A stretch of 64,000 nucleotides of DNA, taken from contig OZ012690.1 in NCBI GenBank assembly GCA_963942565.1, positions 36,678,726 to 36,742,725 on the forward strand. The letters run 5' to 3'. The notes under the pieces were generated by a model. The model was not told where the DNA came from, did not search any database, and saw only the letters and a list, made by a program, of their open reading frames with translations. A program made the translations under genes and the position numbers. Source of the stretch: Maea johnstoni (lineage: Eukaryota; Annelida; Polychaeta; Spionida; Magelonidae). Shown here piece after piece: positions 43,742-56,518 of the stretch. Numbering within the stretch: the first letter of the stretch is position 1; every line of letters begins with the position of its first letter.

Positions 43742-46700
43742 ATTACACAATATCAACGTTCAATTAGAAATAGGATCGAAACAATACAAATAGAATCAAT
43801 TAACATCAGGGGACTAAGGGATAAACAGAAAAGAAATGATATCTTCCAAAAAGCAAAATCGGAAAAAATTAATATATTATGCTTACAAGAGACCCACCTC
43901 ATTCAAGAGGACATGAACACCCTTAAGCAAGAATGGAATGTGGAATACATTATTGCAGGTAAAGAAAAAAATGCAGGAGGGGTGTTAATAGCTCTAGAAA
44001 GTAATTTCGAGTATATAATACATAGCCAAAATAGTAGTATGGACGGAAGATACATTATCCTAGATTTGGAGATACCGGAAGTCGCCCGCTTCCTTCTAAT
44101 TAATATTTATGCCCCGAATGATGACGCCCCAAATTTTTTTGAACAGTTATTTGAAAAAATAGAAAGGATGAATATCAAAAACTTAATTATAACGGGTGAT
44201 TGGAATCTAGTAAAGGACTATAAATTAGACACTCTAAACTATAAAAAACATAACAACCCTAAAGCTGCCCAGACTGTATATAACTACAAAGAAAAACTTG
44301 ACTTAATTGATGTCTGGAGGTATACAAATCCACAAATTAAACAGTTTACATGGAGACAACTTTTTTACAAGAAAATGGCCCGTTTAGACTATTTCTTAAT
44401 ATCGGAGACACTATTAGATATCTATGCAAACTCAGAAATTAAAAACAGCTACAGATCTGATCACTCACCGGTTAATTTAACACTAAATATCAGTAAACAT
44501 AAACGTGGACGGGGAAACTGGAAACTCAATAATTCACTTCTATTAGACTTAGAGTTAAAAGATAAAATAGAGAAAGAAATAGAGCTGATTGTAAGCACCT
44601 ACGCCTGCACTCCGTATCATCCAGAATTTATAAAAAATAATTATAAAGAACTTAACCTGGATTTCATGATAAACATTGAACTGTTGTGGGAGGTTCTCCA
44701 CGCTCAATTAAGGAGCATAATAATACCATATTCAGCAAAAAAAAAAGGATTCAAAATAACAAAGAAACAACACTGAATAGAGAAATTGAAAAATTAGAAA
44801 AAAAAATACCTGATAATATTAATAATGAGACATGGATAAAAAATTTGAAAAGGAAAAAAACAGAACTAGAAGAAATTCGTAAATATAAACTTCAGGGTGC
44901 ATTAATCAGGTCTAGATGGCAAAATAATTGTGTGGGAGAAAAACCATCAAAAATTTTCCTCAATTTAGAAAATAAAAATTTTGTATCAAAACATATTAGA
45001 GAACTAAAAACAGATAAAAAAGTACTAAGGGATCCTTCGGACATATTAGAGGAGATGCGTAGATACTATGAGAACCTATATAAAAAACAAAATAATAGGG
45101 ATATTGAAACTACATCATTAAGTAAAATAAATGAGAGACTACCTAAATTAAATAATAAAGATAGGGAACTTTTAGAAAAGGATATAACCATAGAGGAACT
45201 AGCACAAATAGTAAAGAAAAGTAAAAATAACAAAAGCCCTGGGCCAGACGGGTTTACAAATGAATTCTATAAAATCTTTTGGGCTAATATAAGATTTATC
45301 CTATTGCAATTAATAAAATCATACAGGGAAAATAAAATTTTGAATCCAAGGCAATTAGATGGGGTAATAACATGTATCCCAAAAGGAGGTAAACTTAGAA
45401 ATAACTTAAAAAATTGGCGCCCTATAACCTTATTAAATTCTATTTATAAATTTTATTCAAGTACAATAGCAGAAAGGATTAAAATAATACTACCTAAACT
45501 CATTCATTCCGATCAAAAAGGATTTATTAACGGTAGATTTATTGGCGAAAACACTAGGATAACTTATGACATAATACAAGAATGTAATCTTCAAAAAATA
45601 AATGGCCTCATACTACTAATAGACTTTGAAAAGGCCTTTGATTCCATCTCATGGGAATTTATTGCAAAAACACTTAAAATATTTGACTTTGGTATAGACA
45701 CAATAAATTGGATTAAATCATTACAAATAGGCTCAACTTCAAAAATTTTGCAGAACGGGAATTTCTCAAACACAATACCACTAGGGAGGGGTTGTCGCCA
45801 GGGGGACCCTGTGTCCCCTTACATATTTGTGTTAGCTGCAGAAATATTATCAGAAGCCATTAGAGATAATAAAAATATAGAAGGCATTACAATTTTCCAA
45901 AAGGAGCAGAAAGTATCCCAATATGCGGACGACACTACCCTATTTATTAAAGCAAATGAAAGAAATATTAGGTATTGCATGTTGACCTTGGGGGAATTTG
46001 AGGAAGTGAGTGGACTTAAAGTGAATAAAGAGAAGACAAAGGTAGTCAAGATCGGGGAGTGGAGAGACAACGGGACAATTCTTTGTGAAGATTTAAAATT
46101 AGATTGGTCTCAGGAATTTGTATCCCTAGGTATCACATATGATATAAAAGATTTTGAAAATATCACTGAAAGGAATATTGATATAAAATTAAAAGAAATA
46201 CATAAATTAATACAAATTTGGAACGGTAGATTTCTAACTCCATTTGGAAAAGTAGTTATCATCAAAAGTTTATTAATATCCAAAATTACCCATGTCCTGT
46301 TGTCTCTGCCATCTCCAAAGCCAGACACCATAATTCAAATCGAAGAAACCTTTAAGAACTTTTTATGGAATAATAAGATTCCAAAGTTTAGGAAGGAGAT
46401 ACTAGAAACTCTATCCAATCTTGGAGGTCTGAAATTAACAAACCTACAGAAATTTGACTCTGCTTTAAAAATTTCATGGATTAAGAGATTAATGAACCAA
46501 AAAGAGGGGTGGGCCATATTCCCTATGCAATATGGTTTTGGTAATATACTGAGATATGGTGATAAGTATCAAGAAATGGTTATAAAAAATACTATTAACA
46601 AATTTTGGAAAGACACTGCAAAAGCAATTAACGAGTTGTATAACACTTTAACATATAATAATACGAACCAAATTTATAACGCTCCATTATGGCACAATAG

Positions 46701-47565
46701 CAAATTTGAAATACCATATAGGAGAGAATGGGAGGAAAAAGGATTCCATATTATATCTGACATATTAGATGAAGAAGGAAATCTCCTAACAGAGAGAGAG
46801 TTAAACGTGCAAGGAGTAAAAATTAACTTCCTTGATTATCATACAATGGTTAAAAGATGGAAAAATCTAACAAGAGGATGTACACTTAAGAGCAAAATCA
46901 CTGGACCATTTCTTCCAAGAATACTATTCGAGGTAGGAATAGCTACCAAAGGGTGTAATATAATATACAACAAATTGATGGTATATAACTCCAATATTTT
47001 AATAGAAGTTAAAAATAAATGGGAAAGAGTTCTTAATGAAGAAATTTCATACAATAGTATAGAAAATAGTTTCATTGCCATACCAAAAATGATAGAAGGG
47101 CCATACCAGAAATATTTTCAGTTTAGACTTTTGCACAGTAGAATTGTAACAAACAAGAAACTACATGTCATGAAAATTTCAGATACTAATTTATGTCCTA
47201 TTTGTTATGAAACAGAGGAAACTATAAAGCATGCATTCTTGGAATGTCAATTTGTGATAATACTGTGGAATCAAATAGAGTGCTGGTGTAAAAATATCAC
47301 TGACAGAATGATAAAAATAAATGAAATAGAAAAAATCTTCGGAAGTAATCCCCCAGACAAAATAATAGACAAGGTCATTATGTGTACTAAACTGGTTATA
47401 TACAATAATAGGAAAACGGGGAAGAAACATCACATAAATGAGGTCAAAAGGATGGTATACAGTCAGTTAAATCTTGAAGAATATCATGCCAAATTAATGT
47501 TAAAAGAGACAGAGTTTCAAGAGATTTGGGGTAGAGTGTATAATGAATTAGCAAATATGTTCTAG
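43742..47565 (+). CDS. LINE ORF2 (endonuclease-reverse transcriptase), one frameshift
   Basis: About 1274 codons. The apurinic endonuclease-like domain starts with INIRGLRDKQKR and shows CLQETHL, NIYAPND, ITGDWN and SDHSP. Reverse transcriptase blocks are SPGPDGFTNEFY, ITCIPKGG, WRPITLLNSIYK, IDFEKAFDS, GCRQGDPVSP and YADDTTLF. A C-terminal zinc knuckle (CPIC-x8-H-x4-C) is present. The frame slips once between about 44737 and 44776, most simply in an A10 run at 44737-44746, which could also be a sequencing error. Otherwise open to the stop at 47563-47565. There is no early ATG, so translation would need an upstream start or re-initiation. Tx1/L1 clade is inferred from layout and motifs. Confidence 0.88.
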
Positions 47566-47745
47566 AAACATAATGTGTGATAACGTAGTCGCTTTCATAT
47601 TCACTCACTCATATATGTATTTTATTGTATTGTATTGTATTATAGCATATTACATGATAAATATGATGTACATTATATGAAATCAACACAGAACAGAAAA
47701 AGAAAATAAAAAACAGCATTGTGCGAAATTAAAAAAAAAAAGTGC

Positions 47746-48540
47746 TAAAAGCAACATGCCGCCGGTTTAAGATAATTGACGTCCTCATGAAATGAGTACA
47801 CACAGACACACACGATAGATACTATAACTAAGGCTGGTATGCACTTGAGGGAGGCGAATGTATGCATGTGTGTGGTGTCAGTTGTAGGAGGGAGATTTGA
47901 ACCCTCGGATAACATCAGTAAGATACTGCAACTACTCGCCGTCTCTTAAGGTAGAGAAAAGGAACTCATATTTAATAGTCATGGAGGGAGTCACATGAAT
48001 AATGTTATATAAATAAATGGGCCATAAAATGGTCTAAACAATCTCTAAGCTATAAAATCGACATCCTGGACAATTATTAGTGTTATTTTCTTTTGTGGAT
48101 ATTGAAGTAATTGAAAAGCATTAACAATGCCTAATCAACAAAGACATACCAAAACATTAGAATATTGAAATAGAAAAAAAGCATAGTTTAAATCTATTTC
48201 CAAATCCGGGAGTAGCCAGAAGCTTAAATATATGTTATCAAATGATGAATCATAGGGATGAAGTAGCCAAATAAAGTTAGTCAAAAACCGCATACATGGT
48301 AGAGGGAAGGAAGGAATTGGTTTTTACATCGCTCTTAACGGCTAAGGTCATATTGCTATAGATAGAAACCAGGAACCAGGAAGAAATTGCTTCTAATAAT
48401 GAATATTTCCAAGGGATCTTTGATTCAGTTGCAAAAGCTCCATGGACAGCCTTCCACGATGCCCCATATTAATTTATAGCGACCAGGCCAATCCACTAGA
48501 GAACGTTGAGAACAGGAATTGCATTTCTTTATTGTTTACT
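47746..48540. other. Spacer before the GPCR array
   Basis: No gene recognised. Homology to the receptor repeat unit begins near 48540. Confidence 0.45.
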
Positions 48541-48930
48541 GTTTTTTTTTGGAAGTATAGATACTGCACTGGCTCACCTTCAGACATAACCTCATTGTAC
48601 TTTGAGGAAGCAATTACCTAATAGATCCTCAGCATTACTTTAGACATCATAGTTTACTTAACAACAGGTGTTTGATATTCAATGTACATTTTGATTACAT
48701 GTACTTTTGACAATTTGGTTTTAAAGAAAACAATATGTATATACAATTAGCAAGGAAAACATTGTATAGATGATTACAAACAAGAATACAAGGCAAACAG
48801 ACAATTGTTAACCCACAAATGAATCGATGTATCCATTTGGCCAGCGATCAGCACTGAACGTAGGAATACAACGTGAAGGCCTCGTGGCAAGTGTCTAACA
48901 GTTGGAGTACACGACATAGGATGCGATAAA

Positions 48931-49380
48931 CACAATAAGTGGTCACTTCTCGGACAAGCTATAAGAGAACATCAGAATTTTAATGTATACCGGTTGAATA
49001 TTGGAGTTTATTGGCACTACCCAAGGCTTAATCCTGACTAACTATTTGTTAATAGTGTAGAAATCCGAAAATATGGTGAAAACCACCATCTCACCCTGTC
49101 ACTTGCAACTTTCTCACATGCCTGGAACCACATTTAGATTATAAAAGAAGACTGGCACAATAAGTGGTCACTTCTCGGACAAGCTATAAGAGAACATCAG
49201 AATTTTAATGTATACCGGTTGAATATTGGAGTTTATTGGCACTACCCAAGGCTTAATCCTGACTAACTATTTGTTAATAGTGTAGAAATCCTAAAATATG
49301 GTGAAAATCCCATCTCACCCTGTCACTTGCAACTTTCTCACATGCCTGGAACCACATTTAGATTGTAAAAGAAGACTGGC
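48931..49380. repeat. 225-bp direct tandem duplication
   Basis: Units 48931-49155 and 49156-49380 are nearly identical (start CACAATAAGTGGTCACTTCT, end AAGAAGACTGG). Located in the 5' flank of the first receptor gene and absent from the flanks of the others. Confidence 0.92.
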
Positions 49381-49789
49381 ATTCAGTTGAAATCCAGCAT
49401 ACAACTCATCCACTGGGGAGGCCCATCACCACTGATATCTGACTATTGAACAGCAAGACCTAGGCGAGAAATTGCAGACTATGCATATGTTTGAACCTCG
49501 AATACTAGTAGATGGATACAATTTGGAAAATCAGTGTAACTTATGACAATGGAACACTAAGTTAAACAGTTTACAAAAAAGAGATACTCACTTCGCAAAA
49601 TGATTCCGAGGATATGGAATTGAAAAAGCACCCTTATATTACCAATAGGGGAGACTTATTGGAAGCTGCATTGGATATGAGACATTGATCTCAATTTCAA
49701 TTTGGAATTTCATTTGTTCAGCATTTCTCTTTGAATTATATTTATGGTCATTTATTCTTCTCCAATCAGTGTAACTTGTAGTTTTTAAC

Positions 49790-49950
49790 AATAGAGTGAG
49801 TTCAGCATAGCCACTGGCAATGCCACGTCACTGGCAACTTTCTTACATTCCAAAAGATGCCTCTTAACCCGAGCAGTGTTGAGATAGTGAACAAATGTTT
49901 GCATTACGTCATGCACCTCTGCTGTAGGGGCAGCTCTTATTTTGATTGAC
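49790..49950 (-). mobile_element. Decayed tRNA-derived SINE
   Basis: Minus strand starts near GCCCCTACAGCAGAGGTGCA. GAAAGTTGCCAGTGACGTGG in the body matches the SINE at 21690-21945. Confidence 0.4.
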
Positions 49951-50640
49951 GAATACTATAAGACGTATGAAACAGATCAAGGCAAAGGTATTTGTTTGTT
50001 TGTTAAATTATCTGTTGCCTTTGTACTGCATATTGTCATAGTGCGACTGGATAGAAACAAAGGAACATGGAACTAAAAATAGATTATTTACGCTAGAGCT
50101 CATGATACACATTTACTGTATGGATAATGCAGTGACAGAGTGAACTGATTGGAAAACTTACATCTGCTGAATTCAGGAAATACCACTTGTTACAGCCATC
50201 ACGTGTATGATTAACATGCTTTGGTATTAATTAGCAATGGGTGCAAGGACATGTAAGACTTAAACAATGCAAACAGTAATGAAATCTATGGTAACTGATT
50301 TTGATGGGCCAAAAATAGCAATTGTTTATTATTTTCCAAAAAGGTTTACGCCGTTCAATGATTATACTTGGTATATGGTGTCTGAAATGGTTGTTAGTGA
50401 CTGCAGAAAATGTTATTGTTCCAATGACAGAGAAGCTAACACACACCGTTGAAGCGATTAACTAATAACTACTAGTAATCAGGGGCCATATAAAAACAGT
50501 TGTGGACAAGAAGCCAACCAAAATGCCAGTAACATTTCACATCTTGCAGTTATGTACCGCACCTAAAACTGGAAGGACATTTGCCTTTGAAGTTGATAAT
50601 AGCTAGTTCACGGCAAAGGTCTTAGAATTGCTAAAAGGTT

Positions 50641-51735
50641 ATGGATATGGGTGATCAATTACATATAGGGGCATTGAATGTCTCCAATAACAGCTTTATG
50701 TACAACCCTAACATTAGCACCACATCGTTCCATACTGTGAGAGACGTCAAAGTTGGTGTCTGTGCTGCTGTTATTGTTCTGTGTAACTTTGGGTTGGTTG
50801 GCAATCTGGTATCATTACTTGTACTAAAACGATCAAAGGCCAGCTCAACTACATTATGGTTGAAATTCCTGGCAATTTTTGACTCTATGTGTTTGGTGTT
50901 TAGTTGCTTGAAAGCTTCATTTGAAAGCACCAAAGAAAGGGCACATTATACTTTATACATGATTCCACCCTTGCATGGGTTTGGTTTGGTAAGCATCTGG
51001 GTCGTTGTGTTTGTTTCCCTTGAGAGGTACATAGCTGTTGTGCACCCTTTTAGAGTGAAATCGATATGTACCGTATTTAGGGTCAAAATAATTGTGCTGT
51101 TTACAGCACTCTTTCTTATGTCAATGCAGATTCCAGCATTCTTTGAACTGGATGTAATACAGTGCATTGGATCCAAGTCTGAATTAATGAAAATATGTAA
51201 ATACAGACACACAGATCTCTTTAATTCCTTCACTTACCAGCTTCTTTACAGGCTGACCTATCGGGCAATGTTTAGGTTAATCCTACCTGTAGCTATCATG
51301 ACCTATTCTAGCATGTCACTAATGAAGGCACTGAATCAAAGAAAACGTTTCTTACAGCGGACCAGTGGATATACTAGTAGATCCTGGAAGAGTACAGGTA
51401 GTAAAAACGAAAACACAATAATGGTCGTGGGGGTAGTTATAGTGCTGATTACAAGTCAATTGCCTTTACTAGTATACATTACCATTGACTCAACCAGCAT
51501 AATTGCACCAACATTTTACAAAAACTACCATCTGTTTATTTTTCAAAATATTGCATTCGACACTGTATCGATAATGACAGTTCTGAATTCTTCAGTGAAC
51601 TTTATAATCTATGTCATGACAAGCAAGCGGTTTAGGGATGAATTGCAAAGGATGTGCATGTGCTTTTCCAAAAAACAACATACTGATGCAGCATTAAGAT
51701 TAAGAGCAATATCTCAGATCAATAGTAGGGTATGA
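50641..51735 (+). CDS. Rhodopsin-class GPCR 1 (single exon, 364 aa)
   Basis: Seven-helix G-protein-coupled receptor, probably for a peptide ligand; nearest look is to invertebrate FMRFamide/TRH-type receptors, inferred from motifs only. TM1 about 36-60 (GLVGN, N55), TM2 72-94 (LAIFD, D81), TM3 107-131 (ERY 128-130), TM4 148-168, TM5 205-229 (P216), TM6 259-282 (SQLPLL), TM7 300-325 with NFIIY at 320-324 instead of NPxxY. N-glycosylation sites at N13, N16 and N24. Two Cys lie in extracellular loop 2 (175, 186), but the usual Cys at the top of TM3 is absent. C339/C341 after helix 8 may be lipidated. An in-frame TAA three codons upstream supports this start. Same strand and layout as the genes at 54809 and 59387. 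Confidence 0.93.
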   Translation: MDMGDQLHIGALNVSNNSFMYNPNISTTSFHTVRDVKVGVCAAVIVLCNFGLVGNLVSLLVLKRSKASSTTLWLKFLAIFDSMCLVFSCLKASFESTKERAHYTLYMIPPLHGFGLVSIWVVVFVSLERYIAVVHPFRVKSICTVFRVKIIVLFTALFLMSMQIPAFFELDVIQCIGSKSELMKICKYRHTDLFNSFTYQLLYRLTYRAMFRLILPVAIMTYSSMSLMKALNQRKRFLQRTSGYTSRSWKSTGSKNENTIMVVGVVIVLITSQLPLLVYITIDSTSIIAPTFYKNYHLFIFQNIAFDTVSIMTVLNSSVNFIIYVMTSKRFRDELQRMCMCFSKKQHTDAALRLRAISQINSRV

Positions 51736-51954
51736 TACACAGAGAATAACATTTTTCCTCCATTGCTGTTTGGTCTAACATATTGAATATAAATGGCTCG
51801 CTATAAAATCACAACTGCAAAATGTCTGCGGTTCAACCCCAAGTTTAGCCTTCATTTTAAAGTTTTTTTTCTATTTTCTTACCTGTTGACTATGACCACT
51901 AGATCACATGTCCAGACTAAACAAAATTACAACCTTGTGTGCAAACATTAAACA

Positions 51955-51960
51955 AATAAA
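51955..51960 (+). terminator. Candidate polyadenylation signal, GPCR 1
   Basis: AATAAA 220 bp after the stop, in a context conserved at 56624-56629 behind GPCR 2. Confidence 0.4.
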
Positions 51961-53479
51961 TGTTGATTTCTTCATATAGTAATAACACGTTTGATGATAT
52001 AGAAACCAAATCATAAATACAATACCTATAGTATTGACGAAATGTATTTATATACAATGACAATAAATTCAATTATCTTAAAAATAGATCATGAATGGAA
52101 TGCACTAAATCATTACACATATTAGAGGAGAATCTCGTTGATAATCGTGTGCCTGGGTTGTTTTCATTATGTTCCATCAAAATGTTTTACGTTTTATCAA
52201 ATTGTCTATTCTGCCTTTCATTCAGGGACTATGTATTTCCTGTTATAAATGTCTGTATCCTTTCATTTAAGTAGGTTTTCTGTGTTTTTATGTGATATAT
52301 CGACTCTTTGTTATTAAATTTATGTTGTTCACAGCCTGACCGTTTCTGATGTCGCCTTCTACCTTTTTCATATGTAATAGATTACAGTTTTCAGATAACT
52401 CTATATCAGTAGTCTTGCTTTGTTTGCCTAACCATAGTGATTAACCATAGATCTTTTTCAAAATTATACAACTAGTATGGGTATGAGTTTTTTCAAACAT
52501 AGCTAGATTTTCCTTCATATATAATCTATTATGCTGCATTCTGACCCGTATGCATTTGAAAAAGTTTTCTGAAAGGTTGAATTATGGATTTCAAAAGATT
52601 TGGAAGCACTCACAGTATGTGTGTTGTTGGATATTAACATACTCCCTCTTATGTTTGCAAATTCCAATCACTAACTCCAAGTCTCAGGGAACATTTTCAC
52701 TTAATTTGAGTCGTATTCAAACATATTATCTTTGGCAGTAGTGAGAGACAGCGAACGGTCGTATTATCTTGCTTTCATTTTCTATATCATTCAAAAGCAT
52801 AGATACTGTACTGATTGACCCTCAGACACAAAAATATTACACAATGAAAAAAGCAATTACCTAAGACACATTCAGTAAATACGCATAAAGATATTATTGT
52901 TGATCAACCAACAGGTGTTTGATATTCGATATATACCGGGATAAATGTACATATCACAATAAAAAAAATACTATGGCTAGCAGGGGTGACGACTACATGG
53001 GTCCATAGAAAACAAGAGTGCAAAACAAATACGCTAGTGTTAAATGCTTGACTACGCTGCATACTGCTCAGCATAGTTATATGTGGAAGGAATACGTGAA
53101 ATTCACTTGACAGATATAGTTGGACAACACGACATGGGATTAGTATAGCAAATGCTCAGTTGTTGGCAAGACTAGCCAACGTTTCTGATATTAGATTATT
53201 TGGTGTGGATAATCAATGTAATTTATTACAAAAGATCACAATGCACAATCGTTAACAAGATTATGTACTCACTTTGCAGAAGATTTCACGATGTATTAAA
53301 AATATGGGACTACAAAAATACATACAATAAGATGTATTCACATTAGGAGGATCAGCTTCAGTGTGCTATTGGATAAGAGACATAGATTCCAATTTGGATT
53401 TGGAATTTGGAATTTCAATTTCAAGTCTTAACTGACTAGTTTGCAATTGTGGATGAAGCGGATGTGTATACAGGAAAAA

Positions 53480-53600
53480 TGACAAACCCCAAGTTGCCGG
53501 GAACTTCCTCACAAGCCTAGAGCTGTATAATAACATGGAGAGTGTTTCGACAGTGAACTGTTATTTCGGCAAGCCTTAAAACCACTCAGGTATAATGGGC
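53480..53600 (-). mobile_element. Decayed SINE in unit 2 5' flank
   Basis: Matches 58190-58330 and 63395-63530 at the same place in the other units, so it inserted before the array expanded. Confidence 0.45.
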
Positions 53601-53854
53601 AAACTTGATATTGGCGTAGAGAACATGCCGATCAAGACAAATGTTCGTTTGTTTGTGTGTTAGGGTTTTCGTTGCTTTTTTACTGTACAAGGCAAACTGA
53701 GAAACACTTCTACTCACAAGCTAGTCCCAGGTACACACTTAGTATATGAAACACATAGAAATAGGAAGAGACACACAAGCAATACCAGATTGCATTGGAT
53801 TGTATTGTGCTTATAGGATGGTGTTGAATTTTTCATTTTTTTCATATTAATATT

Positions 53855-53975
53855 ACTATATTGCATTGTATTGTATTGTATTTGCAATATTTTGTAATGT
53901 GTTGGTTGTGTTGCATAGCATTTTATTGTGCTGATTGTGTGCTGTATTGTATTGTAGTGTACTGCATTGTATAAT
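53855..53975. repeat. (TTGTA)n-like repeat, unit 2
   Basis: TGTATTGTATTGTAT runs mixed with TTGTGTTG. Equivalent blocks lie at 58560-58690 and 63725-63885. Confidence 0.85.
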
Positions 53976-54808
53976 ATATAATTCTATTCAATTGTATTAC
54001 ACACATATTTGTTTGTATTTTAACGTGTCAAATTGCATACTGTTGTATTTATCAGAACATCTTGTCCTGTAGTCTATTGCATTGTATATTCACTGTGATA
54101 TATTCATGTCTGTGATGAACAGCTACACATTGAGACAGCGATCAATAGATGAACATTTTGAAGCAACCTTAAACGATGACAAATGATGGAGCATGAATGC
54201 AAAGACATTTTCACGCAGCCACTAGGATATTGAACTGTACTGTGGTATATATTTATTGGCATAGGTAGAAATGGTTGACAAAATCTAGTTTAAAGAAAAA
54301 CCAGAAGTCGAATAATCAAGTCTACGAAGGATTTCAACAGATATGACACAGGAGAAACTATTGCACTTGAAAGGAAGGAAGACAAAAATGTGCGATTCAC
54401 TGCATATGTTCACACGATGGTTGGGGTGTGCTAATTGCAGCATTTGTATTTATACATTGAATCAGCATTATCATGGTTTGAAAACCTACCCCTGTTAAAC
54501 CAAATGAATAACGTTGATTAACGCAGGAACTTCATTATTGAACTTACTATATTGGTAGCTGTAGGAGTAGGGATCAATAGCTATGACTCAATACATTCCA
54601 ATGAAAATCAAAATCTAGGTCAATTATGATTGACTAAAATGTCAATTCTTTAATAGTTGTTTCCTGCTTTCAGACACTCTCTGAAGAAACATGATATGGT
54701 GTTGGAAGTTTCTATCCCTCAGATTTATTAAAAGAAATATGGATCTTAGAGGAAGGTTATGGGTGTTTTAGTGGACAAAAAGTAGCTAGTTCACTTTAGA
54801 AGTACTAA

Positions 54809-55891
54809 ATGGATCTAGGAGATCAGCTACATAAAAAGGCCTTGAATGGCTCAAATAATAGCTTCATGAATGACCCCAACAATCCTAATTCTCTCTATAC
54901 TACAAGAGATGTGAATGTTCTTGTCTGTGCTTTGGTAATTGTTGTGTGTACCTTTGGGCTAGTTGGAAATCTTCTATCATTACTCGTAATGAAGCGATCT
55001 AAAACTACCTCAACTACATTGTGGCTAAAATTCCTGGCAATTTTTGATTCCTTGAATTTGGTTTTTGGTGCCATAATTGCTGTCTTTGAAAGCATCAAGG
55101 TGAGTGCCCATTATACAACCTACATAATCCCTGTCGTCGATGGAATGAGCTTGGTTAGTATATGGGTCACTGTGTTTGTTTCCTTAGAGCGATTCATTGC
55201 AGTTGTGCACCCTTTTAAAGTAAAATCTGTCTGTACGGTATTTAGGGTTAAAACACTTATGCTAACCATGACAGCCTTTCTATTGTTGATGAAGATTCCA
55301 GTTTATTTTGAATTTGATATGATACAGTGCAATGAACTTAAGTCAGTGATCATCTGTGAATACAGACCTACAGTTCTCTTTAACTCCTTCTTTTACCAGC
55401 TACTGTACAGGGTAACTTATAGAGCAATGGTTCGATTATTCCTGCCTGTAGCTATCATGACATATTCAAGCGTATCCCTAATCAAAGCCTTGCGTCAAAG
55501 ACGATGCTTCCTAGCAAGGACTAGTGGATGTAGGTCACTGAAAAGTACAGATAATACAAATGAAACCACTGTTATGGTCGTGGGAGTAGTCGTAGTACTA
55601 ATTGTAAGTCAATTACCTTTACTAGTGTACCTTATCATTGACTCAATCAGCATAGTTGCTCCAAGTATTTACAAACACAACCATCTACATATTTTTCAAG
55701 GTATCACATATTACGTTGTATCGGTAATGTTAGTTATGAATTCTTCGGTCAATTTCATTATCTATGTTTTGACAAGCAAGCGGTTTCGTGAGGAATTACA
55801 GAAGATGTGCATGTGTGCCTTCAAAAAACAAGATACCGGTGCAGTACTTAGAATTGCAGCAATTTCTATCGAGCACAATAGTAGGGTATGA
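54809..55891 (+). CDS. Rhodopsin-class GPCR 2 (single exon, 360 aa)
   Basis: Paralogue of GPCR 1 and closer to GPCR 3. Starts MDLGDQLHKKALNGSNNSFM, and a TAA directly before the ATG fixes the start. Carries GLVGN in TM1, LAIFD in TM2, ERF (rather than ERY) after TM3, LPVAIMTYSS in TM5, SQLPLLVYLI in TM6 and NSSVNFIIYV in TM7. Two loop-2 Cys (IQC and IIC) are conserved, and the TM3-top Cys is missing as in the others. MCMC after helix 8 is a possible lipidation site. Plus strand, about 3.1 kb after GPCR 1 ends. Confidence 0.93.
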   Translation: MDLGDQLHKKALNGSNNSFMNDPNNPNSLYTTRDVNVLVCALVIVVCTFGLVGNLLSLLVMKRSKTTSTTLWLKFLAIFDSLNLVFGAIIAVFESIKVSAHYTTYIIPVVDGMSLVSIWVTVFVSLERFIAVVHPFKVKSVCTVFRVKTLMLTMTAFLLLMKIPVYFEFDMIQCNELKSVIICEYRPTVLFNSFFYQLLYRVTYRAMVRLFLPVAIMTYSSVSLIKALRQRRCFLARTSGCRSLKSTDNTNETTVMVVGVVVVLIVSQLPLLVYLIIDSISIVAPSIYKHNHLHIFQGITYYVVSVMLVMNSSVNFIIYVLTSKRFREELQKMCMCAFKKQDTGAVLRIAAISIEHNSRV

Positions 55892-56031
55892 TACACAGAG
55901 AATAACATCTTTCCTCCATTTCTGTTTGGTCTAACATTAGGTACATACATGGTTCGCTATAAAATCACAACTTCAAAATGTCTGCGGTTCCACCCCAGTT
56001 TGATGAATGCGTTAAAGTTTAGCCTTCATTT

Positions 56032-56518
56032 CCGGGAGAGGGGGGGGGGGGGGGGGGGGGGCGGAACTCGGGTACAGAGGGGGGCCGCACTCGCGTTACA
56101 TATTTCGCGGAAGAAGGGGTCTTTTTTAAGACCTCCGCAAGTCCGCGATTTTGTAAAAGAAGGGTACTTTTTTGTACCCAGGTACGAAGTATGGGGGGTG
56201 AGAATCCCCTTACAATCCACGAAATATATCCGGCTCGGATGCCGAGTGACTCCCGAAGTGACTAGGCTTCCGAGTTTGCTGCCGCTAAACAGGCAGAGGA
56301 TTATAAAATCTAAAGTTAAGATAAGTGTTCCCGTTCATCCAATATCAGTGTTTTGATAAAAGAAGGGGTGTTTATTTACTGGAAAAGGTCAGCGTTTTTA
56401 TTAAAATAAGGGTGTTTTTTTGGCCAGAAATCAGTGCTTTAGGGTTATTTTTAAATTTTGATAACGAGCGAATGCGGCCCCATAAATACCAAAGTGCCCC
56501 CCCCCCCCCCCTCCCCGG
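56032..56518. mobile_element. 487-bp insertion with CCGGG ends and 9-bp target duplication
   Basis: Flanked by CCTTCATTT on both sides (56023-56031 and 56519-56527); the same site in unit 1 (about 51849) has a single CCTTCATTT. Ends are inverted: CCGGGAGAGGGGG left, CCCCCCTCCCCGG right. It holds poly-G/poly-C runs and repeated GGGTGTTT-TTT motifs. Non-coding. Confidence 0.8.

Larger units (their letters stand above)
42826..47745 (+). mobile_element. Tx1/L1-type LINE, nearly full length
   Basis: A 5' region with tandem 75-bp repeats, a long coding region with endonuclease and reverse transcriptase, and an A-rich 3' end (AAATTAAAAAAAAAAA near 47742). The 5' boundary is approximate. No ORF1-type coding region was recognised. 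A- and T-rich codon use differs strongly from the host exons. Confidence 0.85.
48540..52780. repeat. GPCR array, repeat unit 1
   Basis: Landmark TAGATACTGCACTGGCTCACC at about 48560 recurs at 52800 and (diverged) 57478. ACAACAGGTGTTTGATATTC recurs at about 48660, 52907 and 57585. The unit contains one receptor gene and long matching flanks. Confidence 0.75.

Noticed and set aside
43332-43793. 153-codon frame upstream of LINE ORF2, considered as ORF1
   Set aside because: No coiled coil, RRM or zinc-knuckle pattern; it overlaps the ORF2 start and appears to be 5' UTR.
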